Source: Verrucomicrobiota bacterium
GTDB lineage: Bacteria > Verrucomicrobiota > Verrucomicrobiia > Opitutales > Opitutaceae
DNA: 52,419 nucleotides
Assembly: GCA_019136515.1 (NCBI GenBank)
Contig: JAGVUB010000139.1
Span: forward strand, 1-52,419
Direction of reading: 5' to 3'
The translations under genes and the position numbers were made by a program. Shown here piece after piece: positions 24,691-34,075 of the stretch. The notes under the pieces are model-generated. The model was not told the origin of the DNA. It saw only the letters and a list, made by a program, of their open reading frames with translations, and searched no databases. Every line of letters starts with the position of its first letter. Position 1 is the first letter of the stretch.

Positions 24691-25389
24691 ATGAAGAAAA
24701 TCGACATTATCATTGGCGTTCTGGTCTCGGCCGGCCTCCACGGCGGTGTGCTGTGGGGCGGCGAGCTCATCGGAGTCGCCAGCCATCACGGATCGGCCCA
24801 AGCTGCCGACGACCAACAGATCGTCGCCGCCGAGATCGACTTCACTCCCGAACCCGAAGAAGAAAAGCCGCCGCAAGAGGCAGCCGACCAGCAGTCCGAC
24901 GACCAGAACTCCTCCGATTCCGATCTGGGTGGCGATGCCTCGGCCGCCTCGCTCCCGGAGCCGATGAACACCATCGGCGTCAGCGACATCACGACCGTCA
25001 TCAAGCCGGCCCCGCCGGTCGCCCCGAAAGCCGAGTCCACCACTTGGGCCCCGCCGAGCAAGCAGACCCGCCAGCTCGACACGAGCCGGTTCAAGGAGTT
25101 CGTCGACTTCGGCAAACTCGACAAGAAGCCCCAGGCTCGCTCGCAGATCGCGCCCCGTTATCCCTTCGAGCTGAAGCGCCAAGGCATCAGCGGCGAGTGC
25201 ACGGTTCAATTCTTCGTCGATGAGAACGGTGTCGTCAGCGATCCCGTCGAGGTCTCCGCTTCCCACCGCGAATTCGTCAAGCCCTGCATCGATGCGGTTC
25301 TCCAGTGGCGTTTCTCCCCTGGCATGAAGAACGGCCGCAAGGTCGCCACCCGCATGCAGCAGACCTTCCCCTTCAAGCTCGGAAACTGA
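24691..25389 (+). CDS. tonB: TonB family energy transducer
   Basis: A 232-residue TonB-like protein. The N-terminal membrane helix carries Ser13 and His17, with the S-x3-H spacing of TonB that contacts ExbB/ExbD. An acidic and proline-rich spacer follows (PEPEEEKPPQE, then PAPPVAPKAE). The C-terminal TonB domain (about residues 150-232) reads RYPFELKRQGISGECTVQFFVDENG, ending in ATRMQQTFPFKLGN, as in proteins that touch TonB boxes of outer-membrane receptors. This gene has the only near-perfect Shine-Dalgarno site I see in the operon, AGGAGG at 24681-24686, 5 bp before the ATG, suggesting it is translated strongly. Confidence 0.92.
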   Translation: MKKIDIIIGVLVSAGLHGGVLWGGELIGVASHHGSAQAADDQQIVAAEIDFTPEPEEEKPPQEAADQQSDDQNSSDSDLGGDASAASLPEPMNTIGVSDITTVIKPAPPVAPKAESTTWAPPSKQTRQLDTSRFKEFVDFGKLDKKPQARSQIAPRYPFELKRQGISGECTVQFFVDENGVVSDPVEVSASHREFVKPCIDAVLQWRFSPGMKNGRKVATRMQQTFPFKLGN

Positions 25390-25393
25390 CGCC

Positions 25394-26779
25394 ATGGCCA
25401 CCCTCCGTTCCTCCCGGCTGCGCTCCTTCGCGCGAGCTGGCACCCTTTTGCGCCTCGGCGCTCTCCTTGCCGGGTGCGCGCTCCTTCCCTCCGCCGCTCG
25501 TGCGCAGGCCGCTCAGGCGGCTCCGCAGTACGAGCTCAGCAGTGCCGCCTCCGATGAAATCGGGCCGATCCGCGAAGATCTGCAGTCCGAAGACCCGCAG
25601 AAGTGCATTGAGCTGCTCAAGAAGATCGACGCAGCCATCATCAAACTGAAGCTCAAGGGCTACGACCTCGCCTACTTCAACCAGATCAAGTTCACCCTCC
25701 TGATCCGGTCCGGTCAGGCGCTCAAGGCGATCCAGCCGCTTGAGGAGATTCTGGCCGGCGATTATTTCCCGCAGGATGCCCAGCTCGGCATGACGCTCGC
25801 GCTCGCGCAGCTCTACATGCAGGATGGCGGCACCACCAACGACGAGAAACTGCGCGAGAAACGCCTCGCCCAAGCCAAGGCCCGTCTCGACAAGTGGTTC
25901 GCCGCAGTCCCCGAGCCGGTTCTCGGCTCCGACAAGATGTCGGTGTACATCGACGCCACCTCGCTCTACGCCAACTGCCTCTACTTCCTCAAGGAGTACC
26001 AGAAGGCCTACGCGACGGCGCAGAAGCTCGTCCGCCTCTCCGTCGAGCCGAACGATCAGGCGTGGATCCTTCTCTTTGCCGCCCAGCAGGAGTGCGGTGC
26101 CAATGCCGAGGCTGCCGAGACCTTCGAGATGTTCATCCGGAAGTTCCCGGAGAAGAAGGACTACTGGTTGCAGTTGACCCAGGCTTACCTCAGTTCGGAC
26201 CAATCCATTCGCGCCATCCTCTCCTACCAGCGCGCCCAGTCGTACGGCTTCATGAACCAGCCGTCCGACTACATGAATGTGTTCGGACTCTACTACCGGT
26301 TGGAGGAGTACAGCCGCGCCAGCCAACTTCTCGAAAGCTGGATCAAATCCGGCAAGGTCGAGGACAACGAGGACAACTGGGAACTGGTCTCCGTCTGCTT
26401 CCAGAACCTCCGTCGCGAGGACGCCGTGCGCAAGATCCTCGACGAGTCCCGCAAGCGCTTCAAGACCGGCAATCTCGACTTCCAGCTCGCCCAGTACCTC
26501 TGGTACGACGGCAAGTACAAGGAAGGACTTGAAGTCGCCACGACCGCTTGGAAAAAGGGCGGTTTGAAGAAGCCCGGCCGAACTGCGCTCTTCCTCTCCA
26601 CCGCCAACTTCGAGCAACGCAAGTACGACGAGGCGATGAAGTTCTTCAAGATCGCCAAGGAGTCGGGGGATGTCGAAAAGCGCGATCTCGATCGCGTCGG
26701 CCGCATCCTCGCCGAAGCCGAAGAAATCCTCCAGTCCCGCACCCCTGAGGCCGGTGCCACCCCGGCTGCCACCCCCTGA
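25394..26779 (+). CDS. exported tetratricopeptide-repeat protein of the TonB operon
   Basis: A 461-residue exported protein starting 5 bp after tonB. The N-terminus has a signal sequence with a possible lipobox (LLAGC, Cys at about 28) or a later signal-peptidase-I site (ARAQA). The rest is almost all helical TPR-type repeats, for example NCLYFLKEYQKAYATAQKLVRL, QAYLSSDQSIRAILSYQRAQSYG and STANFEQRKYDEAMKFFKIAKESG, quoted by their cores LKEYQKAYATA, SIRAILSYQRA and QRKYDEAMKFF. TPR proteins are known beside exbB-exbD-tonB sets in Vibrio and related bacteria, where they support TonB function. A role as a periplasmic scaffold for this system is inferred. Confidence 0.85.
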   Translation: MATLRSSRLRSFARAGTLLRLGALLAGCALLPSAARAQAAQAAPQYELSSAASDEIGPIREDLQSEDPQKCIELLKKIDAAIIKLKLKGYDLAYFNQIKFTLLIRSGQALKAIQPLEEILAGDYFPQDAQLGMTLALAQLYMQDGGTTNDEKLREKRLAQAKARLDKWFAAVPEPVLGSDKMSVYIDATSLYANCLYFLKEYQKAYATAQKLVRLSVEPNDQAWILLFAAQQECGANAEAAETFEMFIRKFPEKKDYWLQLTQAYLSSDQSIRAILSYQRAQSYGFMNQPSDYMNVFGLYYRLEEYSRASQLLESWIKSGKVEDNEDNWELVSVCFQNLRREDAVRKILDESRKRFKTGNLDFQLAQYLWYDGKYKEGLEVATTAWKKGGLKKPGRTALFLSTANFEQRKYDEAMKFFKIAKESGDVEKRDLDRVGRILAEAEEILQSRTPEAGATPAATP

Positions 26780-26806
26780 CCCCACCATCTTCTTCCCTTT
26801 ACCAAT

Positions 26807-27328
26807 ATGAAAAGAGCTTACATCTGGTTCGCACCGCTCGCGGTCCTTGTCCTCTTTATCGGACTCTACATGCAGTCGCGCGACGCCTATGACGCCAAGG
26901 TCGCGGCTGAAAAGGAAGCCAAGCGGGTCGAGACGGAACGCCGCAACGCCGAGACCGCGCGCAAAAACAAGGAGGTCGCGGAACAGCGCCGCCTCGATAC
27001 CGAGCGCAAGAAGGCCGAGGACCTGGCCGAGAAGGAGCGCAAGGCTGCCGAGGTCAAGCGCGCCGAGGAACTCGATTACGCCCGTGATTTCGCCAAGCGC
27101 GAAGCCGCCCGCTACGACAACGTCGTCAAGGACCTCACGGAGTCGTTCAAGACCGAGAAAGTCGCCAAGGAGGCCGCCGAGAAGGCGATCGCCGACATGC
27201 GCGACGAAAAGAAATTCATCGTCGAGTACGTCGCCAAGGCCCAGGCCAACGAAAAGGCGCTCAAGGAGCTTCTCCAGAAGCTCCAGAAACTCGAGGAAGA
27301 CCGTCTCAAGGCCGCCGCCAAGAGCTAA
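26807..27328 (+). CDS. membrane-anchored coiled-coil protein 1 of the TonB operon
   Basis: A 173-residue protein with one N-terminal membrane helix (about residues 5-22, WFAPLAVLVLFIGLYM) followed by a nearly uninterrupted Lys/Glu/Ala-rich helix to the C-terminus, with heptad-like spacing (AEKEAKRVETERRNAETA). It resembles the long helical domain II of TolA but has no TolA or TonB C-terminal domain. The likely topology is a short cytoplasmic end with a long periplasmic coil. It lies 27 bp after the TPR gene. Function is not known; a spanning or spacer role in the TonB complex is inference. Confidence 0.78.
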   Translation: MKRAYIWFAPLAVLVLFIGLYMQSRDAYDAKVAAEKEAKRVETERRNAETARKNKEVAEQRRLDTERKKAEDLAEKERKAAEVKRAEELDYARDFAKREAARYDNVVKDLTESFKTEKVAKEAAEKAIADMRDEKKFIVEYVAKAQANEKALKELLQKLQKLEEDRLKAAAKS

Positions 27329-27349
27329 GCCCCCCATCCATCACCGACC

Positions 27350-27883
27350 ATGAAACGTCTGATCATCGTCATCCCGCCGGTCATCCTGTTCGCCATCTTC
27401 GTCTTCTTCTACAACACCCACGTCGAACAGATGCGGATCACGGAGGAGCAGAAGAAAGAAGTCGCCAAGCAAGAGGCGGCCAAGGAAGAGGCACGCAAGA
27501 AGAAGCTTCAGGAAGAAGCCGAACGCGAAGCCCTCCGGCAGAAGGAGGAGCGCCGCCTCGCCGTCGAGAAGGCCAAGGAAGAGGAGCGGAACAAGAAGGA
27601 GGAGGCCGAGCGCAAGGTCATCGCCGAGACCGAGGCCGCCAACGCCCAGTCCAAGAAGCTCCAGGCCCAGATCATCAAGCTTCAGAACGACATCCAGTCC
27701 GTCCGTGCCGCCCGCGACAAGGCCCAGGCCGAGGCGATGGAGACCCGGCTCGACCTCGAGAAGGCCCGTATCGACAAGCGCAACGCCGAGTTCGAGATCC
27801 AGCGCTTCACCGACATGCTCGCCACCCGCATGGCCCAGAGCCAGGCGCTGACGAACGAGGTCATCGCCTCCAAGAAACGGTAA
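27350..27883 (+). CDS. membrane-anchored coiled-coil protein 2 of the TonB operon
   Basis: A 177-residue protein with the same plan as its upstream neighbour: MKRLIIVIPPVILFAIFVFFY membrane helix (its core is VILFAIFVFF), then a long charged coiled coil (EEARKKKLQEEAEREALRQ) that becomes less charged toward the C-terminus (QAQIIKLQNDIQSVRAARD). The pair probably arose by duplication and may form a hetero-coil. It is the last gene of the operon, ending 23 bp before a strong terminator. As for copy 1, no globular output domain is present. Confidence 0.78.
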   Translation: MKRLIIVIPPVILFAIFVFFYNTHVEQMRITEEQKKEVAKQEAAKEEARKKKLQEEAEREALRQKEERRLAVEKAKEEERNKKEEAERKVIAETEAANAQSKKLQAQIIKLQNDIQSVRAARDKAQAEAMETRLDLEKARIDKRNAEFEIQRFTDMLATRMAQSQALTNEVIASKKR

Positions 27884-27906
27884 CTCAGCCACCCCGATCT
27901 TTTTCC

Positions 27907-27941
27907 AAGCCGCACGGTTGTTGCCGTGCGGCTTTTCTTTT
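27907..27941 (+). terminator. intrinsic terminator of the TonB operon
   Basis: Stem AAGCCGCACGG (27907-27917) pairs with CCGTGCGGCTT (27924-27934) around loop TTGTTG, followed by TTCTTTT. It is placed directly after the second coiled-coil gene and marks the end of the operon. Confidence 0.9.
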
Positions 27942-27975
27942 GCCCCGGTCTGCCTCCCCGCCGTGCCAACACGAA

Positions 27976-28347
27976 TCAGGCGACGGCCGGTTCGGCCTCC
28001 GCCGCGGCGGAAGTGATCACCTCCGCGTACCGCAGCCCAAGATCCGCGACCTGCTCCGCATTCGTGAGGTGAACGACCTCGTCCTTCACCGTGCCGTCCG
28101 GCATCCCAAGCCGGATCCGATAGGCGGAACTGTTCGCCGCGTCCCCGATCTTCTCCACCGACACCCGCAGCTGCCACTTCTTGTCCCCGAGCCGGGCAAA
28201 CGCGAACTCCAGCCGCCGCTGCATCGGCAGCAGGTACCGATTCGGCGAGATGCTCAGCCCCAGTCCGGCGTCGCGAGACATCTCCAGCGCGGCATTCTCC
28301 AGCGCAGTGACGACATCGAAATAGTGCGGAATCTTGACGGCAGCCAT
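27976..28347 (-). CDS. conserved-looking small protein, function unknown
   Basis: A 123-residue soluble protein without signal peptide or membrane helix. It begins MAAVKIPHYFDVVTALENAALEM and contains RRLEFAFARLGDKKWQLRVSVEK, mixed alpha and beta. The C-terminus is Ala/Glu-rich (SAAAEAEPAVA). I recognise no family. Codon bias matches genuine genes of the window. It converges on the TonB operon terminator and is divergent from the response regulator, 210 bp away. Confidence 0.6.
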   Translation of the reverse strand: MAAVKIPHYFDVVTALENAALEMSRDAGLGLSISPNRYLLPMQRRLEFAFARLGDKKWQLRVSVEKIGDAANSSAYRIRLGMPDGTVKDEVVHLTNAEQVADLGLRYAEVITSAAAEAEPAVA

Positions 28348-28557
28348 GGTCGGGCGATTCCACTTTATCGGCCGCCGGGCGAGTGCGCTTGAGCCTCCAT
28401 CTGCCGGGACTTCACCCTACCGCACCCGCTTCGCGCGATGCCACCACCGCCTGCCACCCGCCGGGCCGCCCCGATCGGTCCGGCCCGGCGGGAAAACGCG
28501 CGCAGCGCAACCTCGAGGCTCGACGGCGTCGCACCCGCCGCCATACTGCCCGCTGCG

Positions 28558-28962
28558 ATGCAAAAGAAGCTCCTCGTCGTCGACGACGACATCGTCGCCC
28601 TCAAAGCGACCAGCCGTATCTTGCAGGCCAGCGGATACGATGTCACCTCCACCACCCGCACCGACGAAGCCCTCCACTTCCTCGAGCGCGACAAGTTCAA
28701 GGGCGTCGTCTGCGACTACCACATGCCCGACCAAAACGGCTCCGTGATCGTCTCCGCCGTGCATCACCACCACCCGGAAACCAAGGTGTTGCTGGTTACC
28801 GGATACCGGGAGGATCTCCCGGAATTTCTCCGGACCGGCAAACACGCCGTGCGCGTCGTCGACAAGCCGTTCACCCTGCAGGGGCTGCTCCAGGCCGTCC
28901 ACGAGGAGATCGGGCTGCCTGCCACCCCCCCGGTGGAAGCCGTCGCCGAGAAGAAGACCTAG
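28558..28962 (+). CDS. single-domain response regulator (CheY-like)
   Basis: A 134-residue stand-alone receiver. The acidic pocket is KLLVVDDDIVALK, the phosphoacceptor is Asp53 in VVCDYHMPDQNG, the switch Thr is in LLVTGYRED, and the conserved Lys is in VVDKPFTLQGLL. There is no output domain. It could receive phosphate from the hybrid kinases in this window or from a kinase elsewhere; nothing in the immediate context fixes this. The ATG at 28558 begins the receiver fold exactly, and a strong terminator follows after 30 bp. Confidence 0.92.
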   Translation: MQKKLLVVDDDIVALKATSRILQASGYDVTSTTRTDEALHFLERDKFKGVVCDYHMPDQNGSVIVSAVHHHHPETKVLLVTGYREDLPEFLRTGKHAVRVVDKPFTLQGLLQAVHEEIGLPATPPVEAVAEKKT

Positions 28963-29276
28963 GCCACCCGTCTCACTGCATCGCCTCTCCGGCCGGCACA
29001 GTTCGCTGTGCCGGTTTTTTTGTGCAATCCGCCTTCGCCTCCACCCGCATCGGCAGAAGGCCCCAGCCCGCGACCGCACACCCCCTGCCAGGCTCAATCC
29101 CGCCACCGAGCAGCCGATGGAGCTTGTCCCAAGTCAACGTCGCTCCCTCCACCACAATTTCCGCACTGTCCTCGCCAACTTTTGCGTGGCCCCCGACGTG
29201 AAACATTGCGAAGATCAGCCTTTATTCCTCTCCTTCCACCTTTCCGCTCCGCACGACACGCGCGTCATTTCCCCAC
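28963..29276. promoter_or_regulatory. 314-bp spacer before the complex I operon
   Basis: The first 60 bases contain the response-regulator terminator. The rest has no supported gene and should contain the nuo promoter. No convincing -35/-10 pair was found. The 77-codon minus-strand frame across this stretch is not counted because its third-position GC is much lower than that of real genes here and it overlaps the terminator. Confidence 0.5.
28993..29021 (+). terminator. intrinsic terminator with UUCG tetraloop
   Basis: A perfect 9-bp stem CCGGCACAG/CTGTGCCGG (28993-29001 with 29006-29014) encloses the extra-stable TTCG loop and is followed by seven T residues. It ends the response-regulator transcript. 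Confidence 0.95.
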
Positions 29277-29650
29277 ATGGATGTCAAACTCGCCAACGAT
29301 CTGATCTACGTCTTCGGCTACGCCGCGGTAGGTCTGGCGTTTGCCTTCGGCCCGCTGCTCGCGGTGTACCTCCTGGCGCCCCGCACCCTGCGGCAAACCG
29401 TCGGCAAATCCGGCCAGGCCATCGAGTGCGGCATGGAGCCCTACGGCGACGCCTGGATCCGCTACAGCGCGGTGTACTACCTGTACGCCCTCGTCTTCGT
29501 CGCCTTCGCGGTGGACGTTCTTTACCTCATCCCGGTCGCGCTGGTCTACAACCGGCTCAACTTCCAAGTCCGGGACCTCGTCGAACTAGTGATCTTCGTG
29601 GGCATCCTGTCCCTCGTGATCATCTACGCCTGGAAGAAAGGGGTGTTTGA

Positions 29651-30210
<560 letters not shown>

Positions 30211-30214
<4 letters not shown>

Positions 30215-30855
30215 GCAGCCCCACCGTCGAGCAACTCGCCGCCGCACTGGCCCCCTTGGCCGTCGACGTCGTCGTCCCGCTGCCGCCCCCGCCTCCGCCG
30301 CCCAAGCCCGCTCCGGCCCGGCCGGTCGCGCCCAAGCCGGCCGCTCCGGCCGCCGATGGTGCCGCGCCCGCCGCCGCTCCTGCGGCTGCGCCGGCTCCCG
30401 CTCCCGCCCCGGCCCCGGTCGCTCCCCCTCCCCCGCCTCCGCCACCGGAGCCGGTCCAGATCTGCGACTTCGCCGCCCGCGGCGTGCACCTCGAAGCCGT
30501 CGTCCGTCGCGATGCCGTCGTCGCCTCCGCCGAGCTGATGCGCACCCACGGTTTCGCCATGGATACCATCACCGGCCTCGACTGGATGGCCCAGGGCCTG
30601 ATGGAGGTCGTCTACGACTACTTCCATCCGCTCTCCGGCCTGCGCGTCGCCATCCGCTGCCGCCTCGCCCGCGACACCGAGGACGTACCCACCATTTCCC
30701 ACATTTTCCAAGGGGCCAACTGGCACGAGCGCGAGACGCACGACTTCTTCGGCATCCGCTTCGCCGGCCACCCCAACCTCACGCCGTTCCTCCTCCCCGA
30801 GGACGCCACCTATCACCCCCTTAGGAAGGACTTCTCCGGTGCTCCTGCTGAATAA
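30211..30855 (+). CDS. nuoC: NADH-quinone oxidoreductase subunit C with Pro/Ala-rich N-terminal extension
   Basis: A 214-residue 30-kDa-type subunit of the complex I connecting fold. The conserved domain begins near residue 88 ([18 protein letters not shown]) and includes GLDWMAQG, the RVAIRCRL strand and the signature [18 protein letters not shown], which matches the 30-kDa subunit motif. Residues 22-85 form a Pro/Ala linker (runs of PPPPPP and APAPAPA) with no counterpart in normal NuoC. The start ATGA overlaps the nuoB stop, and the end overlaps nuoD by 17 bp. NuoC and NuoD are separate, not fused. Confidence 0.93.
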
Positions 30856-31993
30856 AGAAGAAGCCCTCGCCCGCGTCGCCGCCCACCACGTCGGCGGCCC
30901 CAACGAGACCTTCGTCCTCAACCTCGGCCCGCAGCATCCCGCCACGCACGGCGTGCTGCGCGTGAAGCTCACGATGGACGGCGAGTACATCCGCAAGGCG
31001 GAGTGCGTCATCGGCTACATCCATCGCATGCACGAGAAGATGGGCGAGAACCGCACCTGCGCGCAGTTCCTGCCCAACACCAGCCGCCTCGACTACCTCT
31101 CGGCCTGCCAGTACACGCACGCCTGGACCGGTGTCGTCGAGCGCGCCTGCAAGATCGAGGTGCCCCAACGCGCCGAATATATCCGCGTCATCACCTCCGA
31201 GCTCAACCGCATCGCCTCCCACCTCGTCGGCTGGGGCGCGTGGGTCATGGACCTCGGTGGCCTCACCCCCATCCTCTACGCCTTCGACGACCGCGAGAAG
31301 ATCCTCGACCTCATGGAGGGCATCTGCGGCGCCCGCCTCACCTACTGCTACTATCGCGTGGGCGGCGTGGTGAACGACATCGACGACGCCTTCATCCAGG
31401 GCGCCAAGGCCTTCGTGCCCTACATGCGCGAGCGGCTGAAGATGTACAAGGACTTCGTCACCGACAACGTCATCCTCCGCAAGCGGCTCGAGGGCATCGG
31501 TATCATCGATCAGGACATGTGCCTGCGCTACGGCGCCTGCGGCCCCGTCATCCGCGGCTCGGGCATCGCCAACGACACCCGCAAGACCGAGCCCTACTCC
31601 GCCTACAAGGACTTCGACTTCGACATCCCGGTCTACAACGAGTGCGACTCGATGGCCCGCTACCTCGTCCGCATGGATGAGATGGAGCAGTCCCTGCGCA
31701 TCATCGAGCAGGCCCTCGCCAAGCTCCCCGAAGGCCCCTTCATCAACCCGAAGGTCCCGAAGCTTCTCAAGGTCCCCGCCGGCACCTACACCTACGCCAC
31801 CGAGGCCGGCCGCGGCCGCTTCCTGGTCCGCATGGTCGCCGACGGCTCCGACAAACCCTACCGCGTGAAACTCCGCACGCCCTGCCTCTCCAACCTCAGC
31901 CTCGCCGAGGAAGTCTGCGAAGGCATGATCCTGCCCGACGCCATCGCGTTCCTGGGCAGCCTCGACCTCGTCATTCCCGACATCGACCGATGA
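30839..31993 (+). CDS. nuoD: NADH-quinone oxidoreductase subunit D
   Basis: The 49-kDa quinone-binding subunit, 384 residues. GPQHPATHGVLR carries the His of the quinone site; GYIHRMHEKMGENRT replaces the more usual GYLHRG. YTHAWTGVVERACKIEVPQRAEYIR and SELNRIASHLVGWG are conserved. The C-terminal end DAIAFLGSLDLVIPDIDR departs from the GEVDR ending of typical bacterial NuoD and resembles the DIDR-like ends of Fpo-type relatives, so the subunit looks divergent. It starts with GTG inside the end of nuoC. The stop overlaps the nuoH ATG. Confidence 0.93.
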   Translation: MLLLNKEEALARVAAHHVGGPNETFVLNLGPQHPATHGVLRVKLTMDGEYIRKAECVIGYIHRMHEKMGENRTCAQFLPNTSRLDYLSACQYTHAWTGVVERACKIEVPQRAEYIRVITSELNRIASHLVGWGAWVMDLGGLTPILYAFDDREKILDLMEGICGARLTYCYYRVGGVVNDIDDAFIQGAKAFVPYMRERLKMYKDFVTDNVILRKRLEGIGIIDQDMCLRYGACGPVIRGSGIANDTRKTEPYSAYKDFDFDIPVYNECDSMARYLVRMDEMEQSLRIIEQALAKLPEGPFINPKVPKLLKVPAGTYTYATEAGRGRFLVRMVADGSDKPYRVKLRTPCLSNLSLAEEVCEGMILPDAIAFLGSLDLVIPDIDR

Positions 31994-33054
31994 GCGCGAT
32001 TATCGATTTCTGCGGGCCCTGGTGGCCCTGGGTGCGGATGCTCCTTTTCCTCGTGGGCACCGCCGCCTTCGCCGGCCTCAACGCCGCCTACCTCGTCTGG
32101 TGCGAGCGCAAGATCGCCGCCTTTGTCCAGCGCCGCCCCGGCCCGATGGAGGTCGGTCCCCAGGGCCTGCTCCAGCCCATCGCCGACGCCGCCAAGCTGC
32201 TCGCCAAGCAGATGCTCACCCCGCCTGCCGTCGACACCATCCTCTACCGCATCGCCCCCGTCGCGATGATCATCCCGGCGCTCATGTGCTTCGTCGTCCT
32301 GCCCTATGGCGACGCGCTCATGCCCACCCGCATCGACCTCGGACTGCTCGTCGTCTTCGCGCTCAGCGCCTTCAACGTCATCTCCCTGATGCTCGCCGGC
32401 TGGTCGTCGAACAACAAGTACGCGATCATCTCCTCCGCCCGCGTCGTCTCCCAGAACGTCGCCTACGAGATCCCGATGTTGCTGACCATCGTCACCGTCA
32501 TCCTCGTCACCGGCACCACCGACCTCGGTACCATCGTCGGCCAGCAGGGCGGCTGGTTCTGGAACTGGAACATCCTGCGCGGCATCTGGACCCTCGCCAA
32601 TCCCCTCGTCCCGATCTCGTTCCTGATCTTCTTCATCTGCATGCTCGCGGAGACCAACCGCGCGCCCTTCGACCTCGCCGAGGCCGAGAGCGAACTGGTC
32701 GCCGGCTCCTTCACCGAGTACTCGAGCATGGGGTTCGGCCTCTTCTTCATGGCCGAGTACGTCAACATCGTCGTCGGCTGCTCGCTGGCCACCGTGATCT
32801 TCCTCGGCGGCTGGCAAACCGGTCTGGGCAACCTGCTCTCCTTCCTCCCCGACTGGGCCGCGGCCTTCGTCGGGCTCGGCGCCTTCTTCGCCAAGCTCTA
32901 CGCCATGATCTTCGTCGTCATGTGGATCCGCTGGACCTTCCCGCGCACGCAGTTCTACGGCCTGCTCAACCTCTCTTGGAAGGTGCTCATCCCCGTCGCG
33001 CTCTTCACGCTCCTGTTGAGCAGCATCCTGGTGAAGCTCCCCAACCTGTTCTGA
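31990..33054 (+). CDS. nuoH: NADH-quinone oxidoreductase subunit H
   Basis: NuoH, 354 residues with about eight helices, links the quinone site to the proton-pumping arm. Signature blocks are VWCERKIAAFVQRRPGPMEVGPQGLLQPIADAAKLLAKQ, seen via ERKIAAFVQRRPGP and LLQPIADAAKLL, and AETNRAPFDLAEAESELVAG, whose acidic residues line the E-channel. The order D-H, without E, F and G in between, is notable. The ATGA overlap with nuoD indicates coupled translation. Confidence 0.96.
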   Translation: MSAIIDFCGPWWPWVRMLLFLVGTAAFAGLNAAYLVWCERKIAAFVQRRPGPMEVGPQGLLQPIADAAKLLAKQMLTPPAVDTILYRIAPVAMIIPALMCFVVLPYGDALMPTRIDLGLLVVFALSAFNVISLMLAGWSSNNKYAIISSARVVSQNVAYEIPMLLTIVTVILVTGTTDLGTIVGQQGGWFWNWNILRGIWTLANPLVPISFLIFFICMLAETNRAPFDLAEAESELVAGSFTEYSSMGFGLFFMAEYVNIVVGCSLATVIFLGGWQTGLGNLLSFLPDWAAAFVGLGAFFAKLYAMIFVVMWIRWTFPRTQFYGLLNLSWKVLIPVALFTLLLSSILVKLPNLF

Positions 33055-33056
33055 CC

Positions 33057-33512
33057 ATGGGCTACTTCAGCGAAATCTACCAAGGCGCCAAGAGCCTGGT
33101 CATCGGGATGCGCATCTCCCTCGACCAGTTCCTCAAGAACTTCCGCGGCGACTACAACACGCCCTACCCGCACAAGACCCTCCCCATCCCGGAGCGGTAC
33201 CGCGGCCACATCATCTTCACCAACGACGAGGCCGGGAAGTCCCTCTGCATCGCCTGCAAGTCCTGCGAACGCGCCTGCCCCTCCGCCTGCATCCTCGTCG
33301 AGGGCGAGAAGAAGGAGGGCGAGAAGAAGAAGTCCGCCACCCTCTTCGAGCTCAACTACACCACCTGCAGCCTCTGCGGCGCCTGCGTCGAGGTCTGCCC
33401 GACCGACGCCCTCACCTTCTCCAAGCGCTACAACTTGGCCAACACCTCCAAGGCCGTCTACGCCAAGATCGACCTCATCAAGGACCTCGAAAACCGGATG
33501 CAGAAGAAATGA
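33057..33512 (+). CDS. nuoI: NADH-quinone oxidoreductase subunit I (2x[4Fe-4S])
   Basis: A 151-residue ferredoxin-like subunit carrying clusters N6a and N6b. The two motifs are CIACKSCERACPSAC and CSLCGACVEVCPTDA. The insert between them is lysine-rich (EGEKKEGEKKK). The length is a little less than E. coli NuoI (180). It begins 2 bp after the nuoH stop. Confidence 0.95.
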   Translation: MGYFSEIYQGAKSLVIGMRISLDQFLKNFRGDYNTPYPHKTLPIPERYRGHIIFTNDEAGKSLCIACKSCERACPSACILVEGEKKEGEKKKSATLFELNYTTCSLCGACVEVCPTDALTFSKRYNLANTSKAVYAKIDLIKDLENRMQKK

Positions 33513-34075
33513 GCTCCTCCGTCCTCCTCCCTCTGGCCGAGGTGACTCCGCTGCCCGGCTCGACCTACATCATCCCCGCGCTGTTCCTGTTCTTCTTCGC
33601 CACCACCGTGGCGGGCGCGCTCGTCGCCGTCGCCGCACAGCGCATCATCCGCGGCGTCTGCGGTCTCGCCGTCTGCTGCCTCGGCCTCGCCGGTCTCTAC
33701 TACTTCCTCAACAGCCCGTTCCTGGCGTTGATGGAGCTGCTCATCTACGTCGGCGCCGTCTGCGTCACCATCATCTTCGCGGTCATGCTCGCCGAGCCCG
33801 ACGAGCCCGCCCCGACCGGTTCGCTCCCTCGCCGCCTCTGCGGTGCGGCCGCCACCGTGGTCGTCGCCGGTGCGATCTTCTGGTCGCTCGCGCGCTTGGG
33901 CGTCTTCGGCCGCTGGCCCACGCTCGCCCTCGATACCCGTGACTGGTCCGTCCAGAAGATCGGCGTCGAGCTGCTGACCACCTACAGCTTCGCCTTCGAG
34001 GCGATCTCCCTCGTGCTCCTCGTCGCCATCCTCGGCGCCCTCGCGATCGCCCGCTCCGGAAGGCACAACGCATGA
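33509..34075 (+). CDS. nuoJ: NADH-quinone oxidoreductase subunit J
   Basis: A 188-residue membrane subunit with about five helices. The characteristic helix GLAGLYYFLNSPFLALMELLIYVGAVCVTIIFAVML, whose core is ALMELLIYVGAV, is present and is the NuoJ helix that contains the pi-bulge in known structures. The gene overlaps nuoI and nuoK by 4 bp on each side. There is no sign of splitting. Confidence 0.93.
   Translation: MSSSVLLPLAEVTPLPGSTYIIPALFLFFFATTVAGALVAVAAQRIIRGVCGLAVCCLGLAGLYYFLNSPFLALMELLIYVGAVCVTIIFAVMLAEPDEPAPTGSLPRRLCGAAATVVVAGAIFWSLARLGVFGRWPTLALDTRDWSVQKIGVELLTTYSFAFEAISLVLLVAILGALAIARSGRHNA

Noticed and set aside
28973-29206. 77-codon minus-strand frame in the spacer before nuoA
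   Set aside because: Third-position GC is only about two thirds, far below genuine genes here, and its 3' end is built from the response-regulator terminator.
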